Origin: Pseudomonadota bacterium
Lineage (GTDB): Bacteria > Desulfobacterota > Desulfovibrionia > Desulfovibrionales > Desulfovibrionaceae
Assembly: GCA_023433925.1 (NCBI GenBank)
Contig: JAEYTO010000060.1
Coordinates: 1 to 30,285 of the forward strand
Length of the DNA: 30,285 nt
Direction: 5' to 3'
A program made the position numbers and the translations under genes. Shown here one piece after another: positions 1 to 8,834 of this stretch. The notes beneath the pieces were generated by a model. It saw only the letters and a program-made list of their open reading frames with translations. It made no database searches and had not been told where the DNA came from. Positions within the stretch are counted from its first letter, which is position 1; each line of letters begins with the position of its first letter.

Positions 1-28
1 GGGGAACCTTCTTTCAAGAAGGTTCCCC
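1..28 (-). terminator. Hairpin terminator after the YcaO gene
   Basis: Bases 1-13 are the exact reverse complement of 16-28, giving a 12-13 bp hairpin 9 bases beyond the YcaO stop codon. The T-tract that would confirm an intrinsic terminator on the minus strand lies outside the window, so the call rests on stem strength and position. Confidence 0.6.
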
Positions 29-37
29 TTCCCCCGG

Positions 38-1753
38 TTACTTCATCGCCTTCAGATATCTTGCCCACAGCCTCGGGCTGACGCGCGAGAAGCGCTCCAG
101 GTCAGCGGTCAGCTCAAGGCCCGGCGCCATGGCCTTGGCCACGGGCAGGCCCACGTTCTCCCGCGTCAGGTCAAGGTAGATGGGCTCATGGCCGTTGGCG
201 GCCAGGACTTCTTCCAGGCGCGCCAGATCGCGGCCGTAGTCGCCCGTGGCGAAGTTGGGCAGATCCTCGTAGCGCCGCACGGGCAACCCCTCGGGCGCGG
301 GCCTGCTGGCCGGGCTTTCCGGGTAGGGGTAGGCGACCTCGGTCAGGGCCGAGACGAGCGCCTTGCGGCCGTCCAGGTGCGCGGCCGTGCCCTTGGCCAC
401 GCCGCCGTCCTCGCCCACGACGAAGGCGCGCAGGCAGGGGATGCCGAACTCGGTGCTCACGTCCTGGAAGACGGGCTGGACGCCCTTGTCGGCGTAGCCC
501 TTGAGCAGCGGGGCCAGGGCCGGGTCGTCGGTCTCGATGAGGAAGCACTCCTCGGGCCGGTACAGGGCCACGCCCTCGGCGTCGCGCTCCACGCACTCCA
601 AGAGCGCCGCGAATTTCGCCTCGGTGAGCGTGTTGCCCGAGGCCAGGCCCGTGGAGCCCAGGCCGCCGAAGAAGCCGGGCTCGTCGAGGTTGGAGAACAG
701 GAACACGAACTGAGCCGGCACGAGCATGGGCCTGCCCTGCCAGGTCTCGGCCTCCATCCACCACAGGGGCTGGCCGGCGTAGGGCACGTCCAGCCGCACG
801 GCGTTGGGGTCCAGGGCGCTTTTGCCGTCGCGCAGCAGCTCGGCGTGCGTGGCCTGAATGAGCGGATAGGATTTGGCGTAGCCCACGAAGCCGTCGGGCG
901 AGACCGAGGCGAAGCTCGACACGCGCTCGACCATTTCCATGGCGTAGGAGGCGCGCGCGGCGTCCAGGGTCAGGCCCTTGCCCCAGCTCGTCTGCAGGCC
1001 GGTGAAGCGGTAGTCGTTGCGGCCGTTGCGCACGCTCCGGTCGAGCCGCCAGCGGCGCATGAGCGCAATGGGCGACAGGGACGACTGGTGGCGCAGCTCG
1101 GGCTCGGCGAAGACGCCCAGGGGCTCCAGCCGCTCGATGGCCTTGGCGTAGGTCTCGGCCGCCGGCGGGCGGGGCGGGGCGGGCGGCAGGCTCGCGGCGC
1201 GGGCATCGGCCCTGGCGAGCACGTCGGCGATGGGCGTCCATGCGCGCCTGGCCAGCGCGTCCAGGTCGGCCTGGGACACGGGCGGCTCCTCGCCCACGTC
1301 ATCCTGGGTCGGCAGGGGCTCGTGGCGGCTCCGGTTGGCCTCGAAGGCCTCGACCCAGGCCACGTGGGTGAAGTGGTCGGGCAACAGCTCGGCGCGCAGG
1401 GCCACATGCGAGGTCTCGGGCGCGAGATCCTCGGGCTCCATGCCCTGGAAGCGCCCGGCCAGGCCGCGAAACTTGGGGTAGAGGATGCAGGCCTCGTGGA
1501 GCATGGCCAGGAACGGCCTGGGCGCGTGAAGATTCTCGCCGATGAGGCGGCCCAGCTCCTCGGGCGCGAGGACCTCCACGCCCTCCAGGAGGAACTTGCG
1601 CATGAAGTCGTCGAAGGGATGAGCCACAAGGTAGCGCGCGGCCAGGGGCAGCGGCATCTGCTCCACGGGCCTGGTGGAGAAGAAGCCTATGCCAGAGGCC
1701 GTGGTGCGCAGGACAAGCTCGTAGTGCATCTGATCGGGCATGGTGTCAGCCAT
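38..1753 (-). CDS. YcaO-like domain protein
   Basis: 571-residue protein. The YcaO ATP-binding core fills the C-terminal half: the first helix with YAMEMVER (about 270-277) and the second with GLASGN followed by ALLECVERD (about 369-391) match the Glu/Arg pattern that binds Mg-ATP in YcaO cyclodehydratases. The first 200 residues are helical, end in a Pro-rich linker (about 189-200), and resemble nothing I recognise. YcaO enzymes activate amide carbonyls with ATP to form azolines or thioamides; E. coli YcaO is linked to RimO-dependent methylthiolation. There is no TfuA, dehydrogenase or precursor peptide nearby, so this is not an obvious RiPP cluster. The ATG at 1753 was chosen over the longer frame to 1921 because the upstream residues are low-complexity and a GAGG lies just before it. 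It diverges from a rhodanese gene. The substrate is unknown. Confidence 0.85.
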   Translation of the reverse strand: MADTMPDQMHYELVLRTTASGIGFFSTRPVEQMPLPLAARYLVAHPFDDFMRKFLLEGVEVLAPEELGRLIGENLHAPRPFLAMLHEACILYPKFRGLAGRFQGMEPEDLAPETSHVALRAELLPDHFTHVAWVEAFEANRSRHEPLPTQDDVGEEPPVSQADLDALARRAWTPIADVLARADARAASLPPAPPRPPAAETYAKAIERLEPLGVFAEPELRHQSSLSPIALMRRWRLDRSVRNGRNDYRFTGLQTSWGKGLTLDAARASYAMEMVERVSSFASVSPDGFVGYAKSYPLIQATHAELLRDGKSALDPNAVRLDVPYAGQPLWWMEAETWQGRPMLVPAQFVFLFSNLDEPGFFGGLGSTGLASGNTLTEAKFAALLECVERDAEGVALYRPEECFLIETDDPALAPLLKGYADKGVQPVFQDVSTEFGIPCLRAFVVGEDGGVAKGTAAHLDGRKALVSALTEVAYPYPESPASRPAPEGLPVRRYEDLPNFATGDYGRDLARLEEVLAANGHEPIYLDLTRENVGLPVAKAMAPGLELTADLERFSRVSPRLWARYLKAMK

Positions 1754-1840
1754 TGGGGCCTCGCGTCGCAGGGGGTGTGTTTGGGACGGCCGCTTGGGCC
1801 GGGCTTCGGCGGCCGCGCTGGACGGCTTCGGGAATCGCGA

Positions 1841-1870
1841 TTGGCATTCCGAGGCCGGGCAAGCTATTCT
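1841..1870 (+). promoter_or_regulatory. Candidate sigma-70 promoter for the rhodanese gene
   Basis: TTGGCA (1841-1846) and TATTCT (1865-1870) are separated by 18 bases and lie about 40 bases before the ATG at 1909. The -35 matches 5 of 6 consensus positions and the -10 matches 4 of 6. Confidence 0.45.
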
Positions 1871-1908
1871 TCCACAACCTCCATGATCACCGCAACCCAG
1901 GAGAGACC

Positions 1909-2313
1909 ATGTCCAGCACACCCTCCCTCGTGCTCCAGCACCCGGCCGCCGACCCGCTGAAGGCCGGCAAGCACTTCCTGGCCAGGCTCAGCGTGGAAAC
2001 CGATCCGTCCGACGTGCACCACGACCTGCAGAACGGCATCGCCGGCTTCGAGGTCGTGGACGTGCGCGGCGCGGACGCCTTTGCCAAGGGCCATCTGCCC
2101 AAGGCCGTGAGCCTGCCGCACCGGACCATCAGCTCCGAGACAACGGCCGGGCTGCCCCAAGACAAGGTTCTCGTGGTCTATGGCTGGGGCCCGCACTGCA
2201 ACGCGGCCCAGAAGGCCGGGGCCAAGCTCGCGGCCCTGGGCTTCCGGGTCAAGGAGATGCTCGGCGGCTTCAAGTACTGGCAATCAGAGGGCTATCCGGT
2301 GGTGTCCGGGTAG
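1909..2313 (+). CDS. Single-domain rhodanese-like protein
   Basis: 134 residues forming one rhodanese domain: VVDVRGADAF, then HLPKAVSLPHR, then a Tyr-Gly-Trp-Gly loop ending HCNAAQKAG, and a C-terminal LGFRVKEMLGGFKYWQSEGYPV typical of the family. The Cys in HCNAAQKAG is the likely persulfide-forming catalytic residue. The loop is the longer WGPxCNxxxKA variant rather than the classic CxxGxR. The protein is cytoplasmic, with no signal peptide. The ATG at 1909 follows a good AGGAGA site; an in-frame longer version has no such site. It probably moves sulfane sulfur to an unknown acceptor. It is divergent from the YcaO gene and 36 bases upstream of a small membrane protein likely in the same transcript. 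Confidence 0.85.
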   Translation: MSSTPSLVLQHPAADPLKAGKHFLARLSVETDPSDVHHDLQNGIAGFEVVDVRGADAFAKGHLPKAVSLPHRTISSETTAGLPQDKVLVVYGWGPHCNAAQKAGAKLAALGFRVKEMLGGFKYWQSEGYPVVSG

Positions 2314-2349
2314 GCCGGCTCCCTCGGGCCTTTGCCAAGGAGCGCGGCA

Positions 2350-2695
2350 ATGAGCGGAATGAGCGAACGCATCGTCATCCTGGCCGTGTTCGTGGGCTGG
2401 CAGGGCTGGCGCTACCTCGAAGCGGTCGGTAGTCCAACGCTCGCCCTGGTGCCCGTCACCATGACCGCGGCCATGGGCGCGTACGTCATGCTCAGCGTGC
2501 TGGCCCTGCAACGCATCGGGTTGGCCGTGCGCATCCTGGCGGCCATTCTTCTGCTGGTGGGCGCGGTGCAGCTCGTGGTGGCCGCCTACCGCGACATGGG
2601 CGAGGCCGGCACGCTCGCCGGCATGCTCTGCCTGCTGGGCTCGTGGCGGCTCAAAGTGGGGCTGAGGAACGAAGAGAAGCAGAGGGAGGAAGCGT

Positions 2696-2718
<23 letters not shown>
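2350..2718 (+). CDS. Small membrane protein of unknown function
   Basis: 122 residues with about three to four hydrophobic segments (roughly 7-23, 29-52, 58-80, 84-98) and a charged, Lys/Glu-rich C-terminal tail. I do not recognise the family. The ATG at 2350 has AAGGAG seven bases upstream; the longer TTG start at 2332 does not. It follows the rhodanese gene by 36 bases on the same strand, so the two are probably cotranscribed. Its last 23 bases overlap the 3' end of the convergent LOG-family gene. Confidence 0.65.
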
Positions 2719-3280
<562 letters not shown>

Positions 3281-3364
3281 CACGTCTCCAAGGTTATCGT
3301 TCGAGTCCAGGGCCGGCGAGACGCGCTCCGCCGCCACCGCCTCGCCACCGCCGCCAGGGGCCGG

Positions 3365-6076
3365 CTACTCCAGCCGCCCCAGATCCTTCACCACCGCGCG
3401 CAGGCCGCTCATCATGCGCTCGGCGTCGGTCCTGCCCTGGCCTCGGGCCATGAGCTCGGCCCTAGTCATGGGTCTGCCGAATTCCAGGCTGATGGGCGCG
3501 AAGAAGTTCGGTCGGCCCTTGCCCGGAGGCATGGCCTCGTAGGCGCCGTTGATGGCCGTGGGCACGATGAGCGCCTCGTGGCGTTCGAGGACCAGGCCCA
3601 GGCCGGGCTTGAAGGGTTGCAGGAATCCGTCGCGGGTGCGCCGGCCCTCGGGGAACCAGACCAGCGAATCGCCGCGCGAGAGGATGGCCGAGGCGTAGGC
3701 CAGGCTGGCGCGCGCGCCCTTGGCCGGGTCGATGGGCACGGCCTGGGCCAGGCGGCTGAAGAAGCGCAGGAAGGCGTTGGCGAAGGCCGCGCCGGTCCAG
3801 CCGGCCCAGTAGGTGTGACGCGTGCGGCCGAAGTCCATGGCCGCCATGATGGCGAAGGAGTCCAGATAGCTTTCGTGGTTGGGTGCGATGACGTAGGGGC
3901 CCTTGGCCGGCAGATGCTCCTTGCCCGTGATGCGCAGGCGGAACAGGCCGAACAGGAGGAGCTTGACGAGCAGGACGGACATCCAGGCCAGGAACTGCTT
4001 GAATCTGGACAGGGGCGCCAGCCAGCGCTTCTGCTCGCTGCTCAGGACCTCCAGGGGCTGCTCGATGGGATCGGCCACGGGGCCGGCCAACTCCTGGCCC
4101 GAGCGGGCGCGGACCTCGGACAGCAGGCCGCGCACCGTCTCGATGCGGCCGATGGCCTCCTCGTTCAGGTCCACGCCCGTGCGCTCGCGGATGACCATGG
4201 TCACGTTGAGCCACTCCAGGGAGTCCACGCCCAGGTCCATGGCCGGGCTCGTGTCCGGGGTCAGCCGGCGGTCCGGGTAGCGCTCGGCCAGCCACAGCCA
4301 GACCGCGCGGGCCGCGTCGTTCTCCAGCAACCGCTGGTCGTCCATGCCCATGTCCGAGATGTCCATGGGTCCGGCCTCGCCGATGACGCCGCCTTCGCTC
4401 GACTTGGCCTGGTCGAAGAGCCGCTCCAGGATATGCCGGCGGATCTTGCCCAGGCGGGTGCGCGGCAGGGGCTCGCGGCTGATGGCGAAGTCCACGAGGC
4501 GCTTGTAGGAGGGCAGGCGCTTGCCGATCTCGTTCAGGGCGTGGCGCACGGCCTCGCGCAGGTTCTCCTCGCCGGCCTTGCGCAGCACGGAGAGGTCCGG
4601 GACCACCAGGGCGGCCAGGCCGCCCTTGCGCTCCACCACGCCGCACTCGCGGATGTAGGCGTGGGACTCGCAGGCCTCCTCGACTTCGTCGGGCTGCACG
4701 TTCTCGCCGCCCTGGGTCACGATGAGCGTTGAGGCGCGGCCAGTGAGGCGCAGCACGCCCTTGTCGTCGAAATAGCCCAGGTCGCCGGTGCGGAACCAGC
4801 CGTCCTCGGTGAAGGCCTCGGCGGTCTTGTCGGGCAGGTGCAGGTAGCCCTTGAACACGCCGGGCCCGCGGGCCTGGATCTCGCCGCCGACCTTGAGGCG
4901 GCCGTCCTCGTCGTCCTCGCCGGTCTCCCTGGGCGGCTTGCCCACGCGCAGCTCCGTGCCCGGCAGGGGCCGGCCGATGCTGTCCATGTCCCGCAGGTCC
5001 AGCAGCTTGGCGGAGATGAGCGGCGAGGTCTCGGTCAGGCCGTAGCCGATGGCCACGGGCAGGCCGAGGGCCTCCAGCTTCCAGCCCAGCTCGGGGTCGA
5101 GCAGCGAGCCGCCCGAGGCCAGGAAGCGCAGCCTGCCGCCGAAGCGGCGGTGCAGGGAGCCGAAGAGGCGTTTGCCGATGCGCCGGCCGGTGCGCCTGTA
5201 CACGGCCAGGGACAGGCCGAGCATGAGGCCGAAGATCGTCCGGCCGATCCTGCCCGAGGCCTTGACCTTGGACTCGATGCCGTCCACCAGGGCCTTGAAC
5301 AGCCTGGGCACGCCGGCGATGACCGAGACCTGGCCCTGGCCCAAGGCCCGCACCAGCTCCGGCCCGGTCAGGCCGTACGGCAGGACGACCGACATGCCGG
5401 TGCTCATGGGCAGAAGGAAGCCGAGCACGAAGGGATACACGTGGTGCAGCGGCAAGGGCTGGAGCATGCGGTCGCTCTCGTCGAACAGGCGCAGCTCGTC
5501 CTGGATGGCCTCCACCTGGTAGACCAGGTTGCGCTGCGTGAGCGGCACGCCCTTGGGTCTGCCCGTGGTGCCCGAGGTGTAGAAGAGCGCGGCCACGTCG
5601 TCCGGCGCGGCCGGGGCGAAGGGAGCGATATCCCCATCCGCCTCCATGGCCGCCAGAGAGTTGGGCTCGCCGGCCGGCGCGTCCAGGAGCGCGATCTCGG
5701 GCGGGTTCTTGAGCCGTCTGAGCTTCTCGGCGCGCTCTCGGTCAGTGAACGCGAGAGCCGCGCCGCTGTCTTCCATGACGTGCTCGAGCGCGTCGCCCGA
5801 GAGCTGCGCGTCCATGGGGCAAGCCACCAGGCCCGCGCGGATGATGCCCAGGACCGCGACCATGAAGGCCGACGACGGTTCGGCCATGAGCCCGACCATC
5901 GAGCCTTTCTCCAATCCGCGTTCCGCCAGGGCCGTGGCCACCCGGCCGGATCTGGCGTCCACCTCGGCGTAGGTCAAGGTTTCGGCCTCGGTCTCGCCGA
6001 AGGCCATGATGGCCGGCCTGTCCCCGCGCCCGGCCATGCTCGCGAGCCTGCCGGACAGGGTACGCTGATCAAACAT
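3365..6076 (-). CDS. Acyl-CoA/ACP ligase - acyl carrier - PlsC acyltransferase fusion
   Basis: 903 residues in three modules. Residues 1-555 are an ANL adenylating enzyme: YTSGTTGRPKG (166-176), YGLTETSP (345-352), GDLGYFD (431-437) and the A10 lysine K544. Residues about 580-655 are an acyl carrier domain with DLGVDSLEW; Ser619 is the likely phosphopantetheine site. Residues about 695-903 are a PlsC/LPLAT acyltransferase with a hydrophobic leader (698-712), the HX4D motif H734-D739 and FPEGRRT (808-814). The order suggests activation of a fatty acid, loading on the built-in carrier and transfer to a lysophospholipid at the inner membrane. E. coli Aas combines ligase and acyltransferase but in the opposite order and without a carrier. 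The start at 6076 has a purine-rich site upstream. Whether the ligase delivers to its own carrier is inference. Confidence 0.9.
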   Translation of the reverse strand: MFDQRTLSGRLASMAGRGDRPAIMAFGETEAETLTYAEVDARSGRVATALAERGLEKGSMVGLMAEPSSAFMVAVLGIIRAGLVACPMDAQLSGDALEHVMEDSGAALAFTDRERAEKLRRLKNPPEIALLDAPAGEPNSLAAMEADGDIAPFAPAAPDDVAALFYTSGTTGRPKGVPLTQRNLVYQVEAIQDELRLFDESDRMLQPLPLHHVYPFVLGFLLPMSTGMSVVLPYGLTGPELVRALGQGQVSVIAGVPRLFKALVDGIESKVKASGRIGRTIFGLMLGLSLAVYRRTGRRIGKRLFGSLHRRFGGRLRFLASGGSLLDPELGWKLEALGLPVAIGYGLTETSPLISAKLLDLRDMDSIGRPLPGTELRVGKPPRETGEDDEDGRLKVGGEIQARGPGVFKGYLHLPDKTAEAFTEDGWFRTGDLGYFDDKGVLRLTGRASTLIVTQGGENVQPDEVEEACESHAYIRECGVVERKGGLAALVVPDLSVLRKAGEENLREAVRHALNEIGKRLPSYKRLVDFAISREPLPRTRLGKIRRHILERLFDQAKSSEGGVIGEAGPMDISDMGMDDQRLLENDAARAVWLWLAERYPDRRLTPDTSPAMDLGVDSLEWLNVTMVIRERTGVDLNEEAIGRIETVRGLLSEVRARSGQELAGPVADPIEQPLEVLSSEQKRWLAPLSRFKQFLAWMSVLLVKLLLFGLFRLRITGKEHLPAKGPYVIAPNHESYLDSFAIMAAMDFGRTRHTYWAGWTGAAFANAFLRFFSRLAQAVPIDPAKGARASLAYASAILSRGDSLVWFPEGRRTRDGFLQPFKPGLGLVLERHEALIVPTAINGAYEAMPPGKGRPNFFAPISLEFGRPMTRAELMARGQGRTDAERMMSGLRAVVKDLGRLE

Positions 6077-6449
6077 GCGTTCCGCCCTTCAGGGCCAAGC
6101 CCTGATGTGTGGATGTGTGTCGAGGATGATCCGAAGCCAGGCAACGACATCCGCCCGGAGGCTCCCACGAGCCCGGCCGATGGCGAGGACACGGCGAAAA
6201 GCCCGGTCGCGAGCGGCGATCGCGCCATAAGCCCGTGCCTGCCTTCGAAATAGACGCCGGTTCCCAGGATTGCAAGCCCCGCGATGAGCGCGCGTGCCCA
6301 GGCCCGTGGCGGGTCATGAGTCTGCCAAGGAAATCGGCCCGGCGGGTTGGTTTCGCTCCCCGGCTGTGCTACGCGATGGGGTGGAATCCCGAGTTGCAAC
6401 CATCGGCGGGCGCGCGGCCGTCCGCCGGACACCCAGCAAGGAGGAAGCA
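6077..6449. other. Divergent intergenic region before hcp
   Basis: 373 bases between the divergent ligase/acyltransferase gene and hcp. I find no convincing palindromic HcpR-type operator and no good sigma-70 promoter. The only coding-like trace is a membrane-protein-like stretch on the minus strand (see 6130-6317). Confidence 0.5.
6130..6317 (-). pseudogene. Possible frameshifted DUF2892-like small membrane protein
   Basis: Translation of the minus strand from 6300 gives WARALIAGLAILGTGVYFEG and, a few residues on, SPLATGLFAV followed by AGLVGASG. This resembles the DUF2892 (YgaP-like) inner-membrane family, whose members read roughly R-x-x-x-G-L-x-L-L-G, then PLLTGLFG-x-CPLY. No ATG or GTG starts this frame nearby. 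An ATG at 6317 is in a different frame that would join the membrane frame by a one-base change near 6301. The conserved Cys is absent. Third-position GC is lower than in neighbouring genes. It could be a decayed gene, a sequencing indel or chance. Confidence 0.25.
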
Positions 6450-8111
6450 ATGTTCTGCTACCAGTGCGAGCAGGCGGCCAAGGGCGAGGGCTGCACGAAG
6501 ATCGGAGTGTGCGGCAAGCAGCCCGACGTGGCGGACTTGCAGGACCTGACGGCCTACGCCCTGCGCGGCCTGGCCCTCGTGGCCCGGCAGGCCCGCGAGA
6601 CGGGCAACAGGATCAAGGAGGCCGACGAATATTTTCCCAAGATTCTTTTCTCTACCTTGACCAACGTGAACTTCGATCCGGACTACTTCGTGCGCGCCAT
6701 CCACGACATCGTGCGCTTCCGCGACGAGCTGCGCGGCATGGTCGAGAACACTGGCCGCGACCTGAACCTTCCCGAGGGCCCGGCGACCTTCCAGCCCGCG
6801 CGGGACAAGGAAGGGCTGCTGCGCCAGGCCCAGGGCGTCGGGCTCATGAACTACCCGACCGGCGACAAGGACATCCGCTCGCTCATGCACACCGTGCTCT
6901 ACGGGCTCAAGGGCGTCGCGGCCTATGCCGACCACGCGCAGTTCATCGGCAAGCGGGACCAGTCCATCTACGACTTCTTCCACGACGCCCTGTCCGCCGG
7001 CTGGGACGGCCGGGAGCGCTCCTTGGAGGACTGGGTGGGCCTGACGCTCAAGACCGGCGAGATGAACCTGCGCACCATGGCCCTGCTCGACGAGGCCAAC
7101 CGCACTTACGGCGAGCGCAAGCCCACGCAGGTGCCGCTCGGCCATCGCGGGAACAAGTGCATCCTCGTGTCCGGCCACGACCTCAAGGACCTGCGCATGC
7201 TCCTTGAGCAGACCGAGGGCAAGGGCATCGACATCTACACCCACGGCGAGATGCTGCCCACCCACGCCTATCCGGAGCTGAAGAAATTCCCGCACCTCCA
7301 CGGCAACTACGGCTCGGCCTGGCAGAACCAGCAGAAGGAGTTCCCGGAGTTCCCGGGCGCGATCCTCATGACCACCAACTGCCTGCAGCGGGCCCAGAAG
7401 TCCTATGAGCCGAACCTGTTCACCACGGGCCTCGTGGGCTGGCCCGGAGTCGAGCACATCGACGCCGACCAGAGCGGCTGGAAGGACTTCTCGCCGGTCA
7501 TCGAGCGCGCCCTGGAAATGCCGGGCTTCACGGACGATCTGGACAAGGGCCAGGTCACGGTCGGCTTCGCCCACGAGGTCGTGCTGGGCATCGCCGATAA
7601 GGTCGTGGAGGGCGTCAAGTCCGGGGCCATCAAGCACTTCTTCCTGGTGGGCGGCTGCGACGGGGCCAAGCCGGGCCGCAACTACTACACCGAGTTCGTG
7701 GAGAAGACGCCCAAGGACACATTCGTGCTGACCCTGGCCTGCGGCAAGTACCGTTTTTACGACAAGGACATCGGCACCCTGGCCGGGCTGCCGCGCATCC
7801 TCGACGTGGGCCAGTGCAACGACTCCTACTCGGCCATCCAGATCGCCCTGGCCCTGTCGCAGGCCTTCGGCGTGGACGTGAACGAGCTGCCCATCTCCTA
7901 CGTCATTTCCTGGTACGAGCAGAAGGCCGTGGCCATCCTGCTGACGCTCCTGCACCTGGGCATCAAGAACATCTATCTCGGCCCGTCGCTGCCGGCATTT
8001 CTGACGCCCAACGTGCTCGGCTTCCTCGTGGACAAGTACAACATCCATCCCATCGGCAAACCAGAGGAGGACATGAAGGCCATGCTCGGCCACAAGGCCG
8101 CCGCGGCATAG
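6450..8111 (+). CDS. hcp: Hybrid cluster protein (Hcp, class I)
   Basis: 553 residues, the length of the Desulfovibrio Hcp. The N-terminal cysteines C3, C6, C15 and C21 (CX2CX8CX5C) bind the cubane cluster. Candidate hybrid [Fe-S-O] cluster ligands are H243, E267, C311, C403 (GGCDGAKPG), C431 (LACGKYRF), C456 (GQCNDSYSA), E490 and K492, the same set and nearly the same spacing as the crystallised Desulfovibrio protein. Hcp reduces NO to N2O in E. coli and forms part of the nitrosative/oxidative response; a hydroxylamine reductase activity has also been described. It is cytoplasmic. The ATG at 6450 has a strong GGAGG site. No NADH oxidoreductase (hcr) gene is adjacent, as expected for class I enzymes of strict anaerobes. 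The downstream hairpin string probably ends its transcript. Confidence 0.97.
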   Translation: MFCYQCEQAAKGEGCTKIGVCGKQPDVADLQDLTAYALRGLALVARQARETGNRIKEADEYFPKILFSTLTNVNFDPDYFVRAIHDIVRFRDELRGMVENTGRDLNLPEGPATFQPARDKEGLLRQAQGVGLMNYPTGDKDIRSLMHTVLYGLKGVAAYADHAQFIGKRDQSIYDFFHDALSAGWDGRERSLEDWVGLTLKTGEMNLRTMALLDEANRTYGERKPTQVPLGHRGNKCILVSGHDLKDLRMLLEQTEGKGIDIYTHGEMLPTHAYPELKKFPHLHGNYGSAWQNQQKEFPEFPGAILMTTNCLQRAQKSYEPNLFTTGLVGWPGVEHIDADQSGWKDFSPVIERALEMPGFTDDLDKGQVTVGFAHEVVLGIADKVVEGVKSGAIKHFFLVGGCDGAKPGRNYYTEFVEKTPKDTFVLTLACGKYRFYDKDIGTLAGLPRILDVGQCNDSYSAIQIALALSQAFGVDVNELPISYVISWYEQKAVAILLTLLHLGIKNIYLGPSLPAFLTPNVLGFLVDKYNIHPIGKPEEDMKAMLGHKAAAA

Positions 8112-8113
8112 CG

Positions 8114-8231
8114 GCCTGTTGCAAAAACAGGCTGCCCAGGGCAGGAAGGCCCACCGGATGCGCGGCATCCATGACCAAGACTTGAGCTTTGCTCAAGCAT
8201 CGCGAAGGTGGAAAGTCCAGGACGGACTTTT
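8114..8231. repeat. String of four intergenic hairpins after hcp
   Basis: Beginning three bases after the hcp stop codon there are four perfect hairpins: 8114-8120/8126-8132 (7 bp, 5-base loop), 8156-8161/8165-8170 (6 bp), CTTGAGC 8181-8187 with GCTCAAG 8191-8197 (7 bp, TTT loop), and 8212-8218/8224-8230 (7 bp). The ends are loosely inverted (TTGC plus an A-run at the left, a T-run plus GCAA at the right). This is typical of a short repeated intergenic or MITE-like element that may also act as a terminator. Copy number cannot be judged from one window. Confidence 0.5.
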
Positions 8232-8402
8232 CAGCAATCTCATGGCTCGGCTCATGAACGCGGCTGATCGAAAGCGCCCTGGCATGGGTTCCAACTCACG
8301 CGCCCGAAGCCCGTGGGCGCGGGCAGCATCATGCCCCAGGGCCTTATGAGGCCATCCATGTATTCCGCCGACGCCACTCCAGCCAAGGAGGCAAACCGCC
8401 GC

Positions 8403-8732
8403 ATGCTTGGAAAAGCCAGGCGAATCGCCCACGAGGTCTTCCACGACAAGCCCGGCTCGCGCTTCCGCAACTATTACCGTCGCCGCCGGGGCCAGGAGCA
8501 CAATCCCGTGGTTCATACGCTGCTCTACGCCCTCGCCGCCGTGCTCCTGGTGGTGGGCGCGGCCCTGGCCGTGCTCCCCGGCCCGGCCTTCGTCTTCTTC
8601 ATCCTGGCCTTCGCCATCCTCGCCGCCCGCTCGCGCCGCATAGCCGTCATGCTCGACAAGATCGAGATCTTCGGCTGGCGTCGGTGGCGCAAGATCCGGA
8701 AAGCCACCGGGCGCGACCAGACCAAGGGCTGA
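8403..8732 (+). CDS. PGPGW-type small transmembrane protein
   Basis: 109 residues. A basic N-terminus (about 1-32) is followed by a hydrophobic segment (about 38-58), a Leu-Pro-Gly-Pro turn (58-61), and a second hydrophobic stretch (62-75), then a basic amphipathic C-terminus. The helix-PGP-helix layout is that of the putative transmembrane PGPGW family (the final Gly-Trp of the name is Ala-Phe here), a small inner-membrane protein of unknown function. The start at 8403 is preceded by AAGGAGG about 12 bases away; in-frame ATGs at 8358 and 8346 would add 15-19 unconserved residues and cannot be excluded. It is separated from hcp by about 290 bases with hairpins, so it is probably its own unit. 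Confidence 0.7.
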   Translation: MLGKARRIAHEVFHDKPGSRFRNYYRRRRGQEHNPVVHTLLYALAAVLLVVGAALAVLPGPAFVFFILAFAILAARSRRIAVMLDKIEIFGWRRWRKIRKATGRDQTKG

Positions 8733-8740
8733 ACCGGCCC

Positions 8741-8818
8741 GGAGCCGCCCGACTCCCGCGACACGGCGCGGCTCCAAAGGACCGCCTCGGCTGGCCGGGA
8801 AGGAGAGCCCTTCCCGGC
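8741..8818. terminator. Bidirectional terminator region between convergent genes
   Basis: Two GC-rich hairpins lie between the stop codons of the PGPGW-type and DUF3618 genes. One pairs 8741-8748 with 8768-8775 (8 bp, long loop). The other pairs 8794-8803 with 8809-8818 (10 bp perfect, 5-base loop). A short A-run at 8820-8824 follows on the plus strand. There is no long T-tract, so Rho-independent activity is plausible rather than certain. Confidence 0.45.
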
Positions 8819-8834
8819 GGAAAAGCGGACCCTG

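Noticed and set aside
38..1753. YcaO gene as part of a RiPP biosynthetic cluster
   Set aside because: No precursor peptide, dehydrogenase, TfuA or leader-binding protein was found on either side.
188..1960. Long plus-strand open frame opposite the YcaO gene, and similar long frames opposite most other genes
   Set aside because: They lie antisense to clear family members, have no ribosome sites, and show low-complexity Ala/Gly/Arg/His-rich content typical of high-GC antisense frames.
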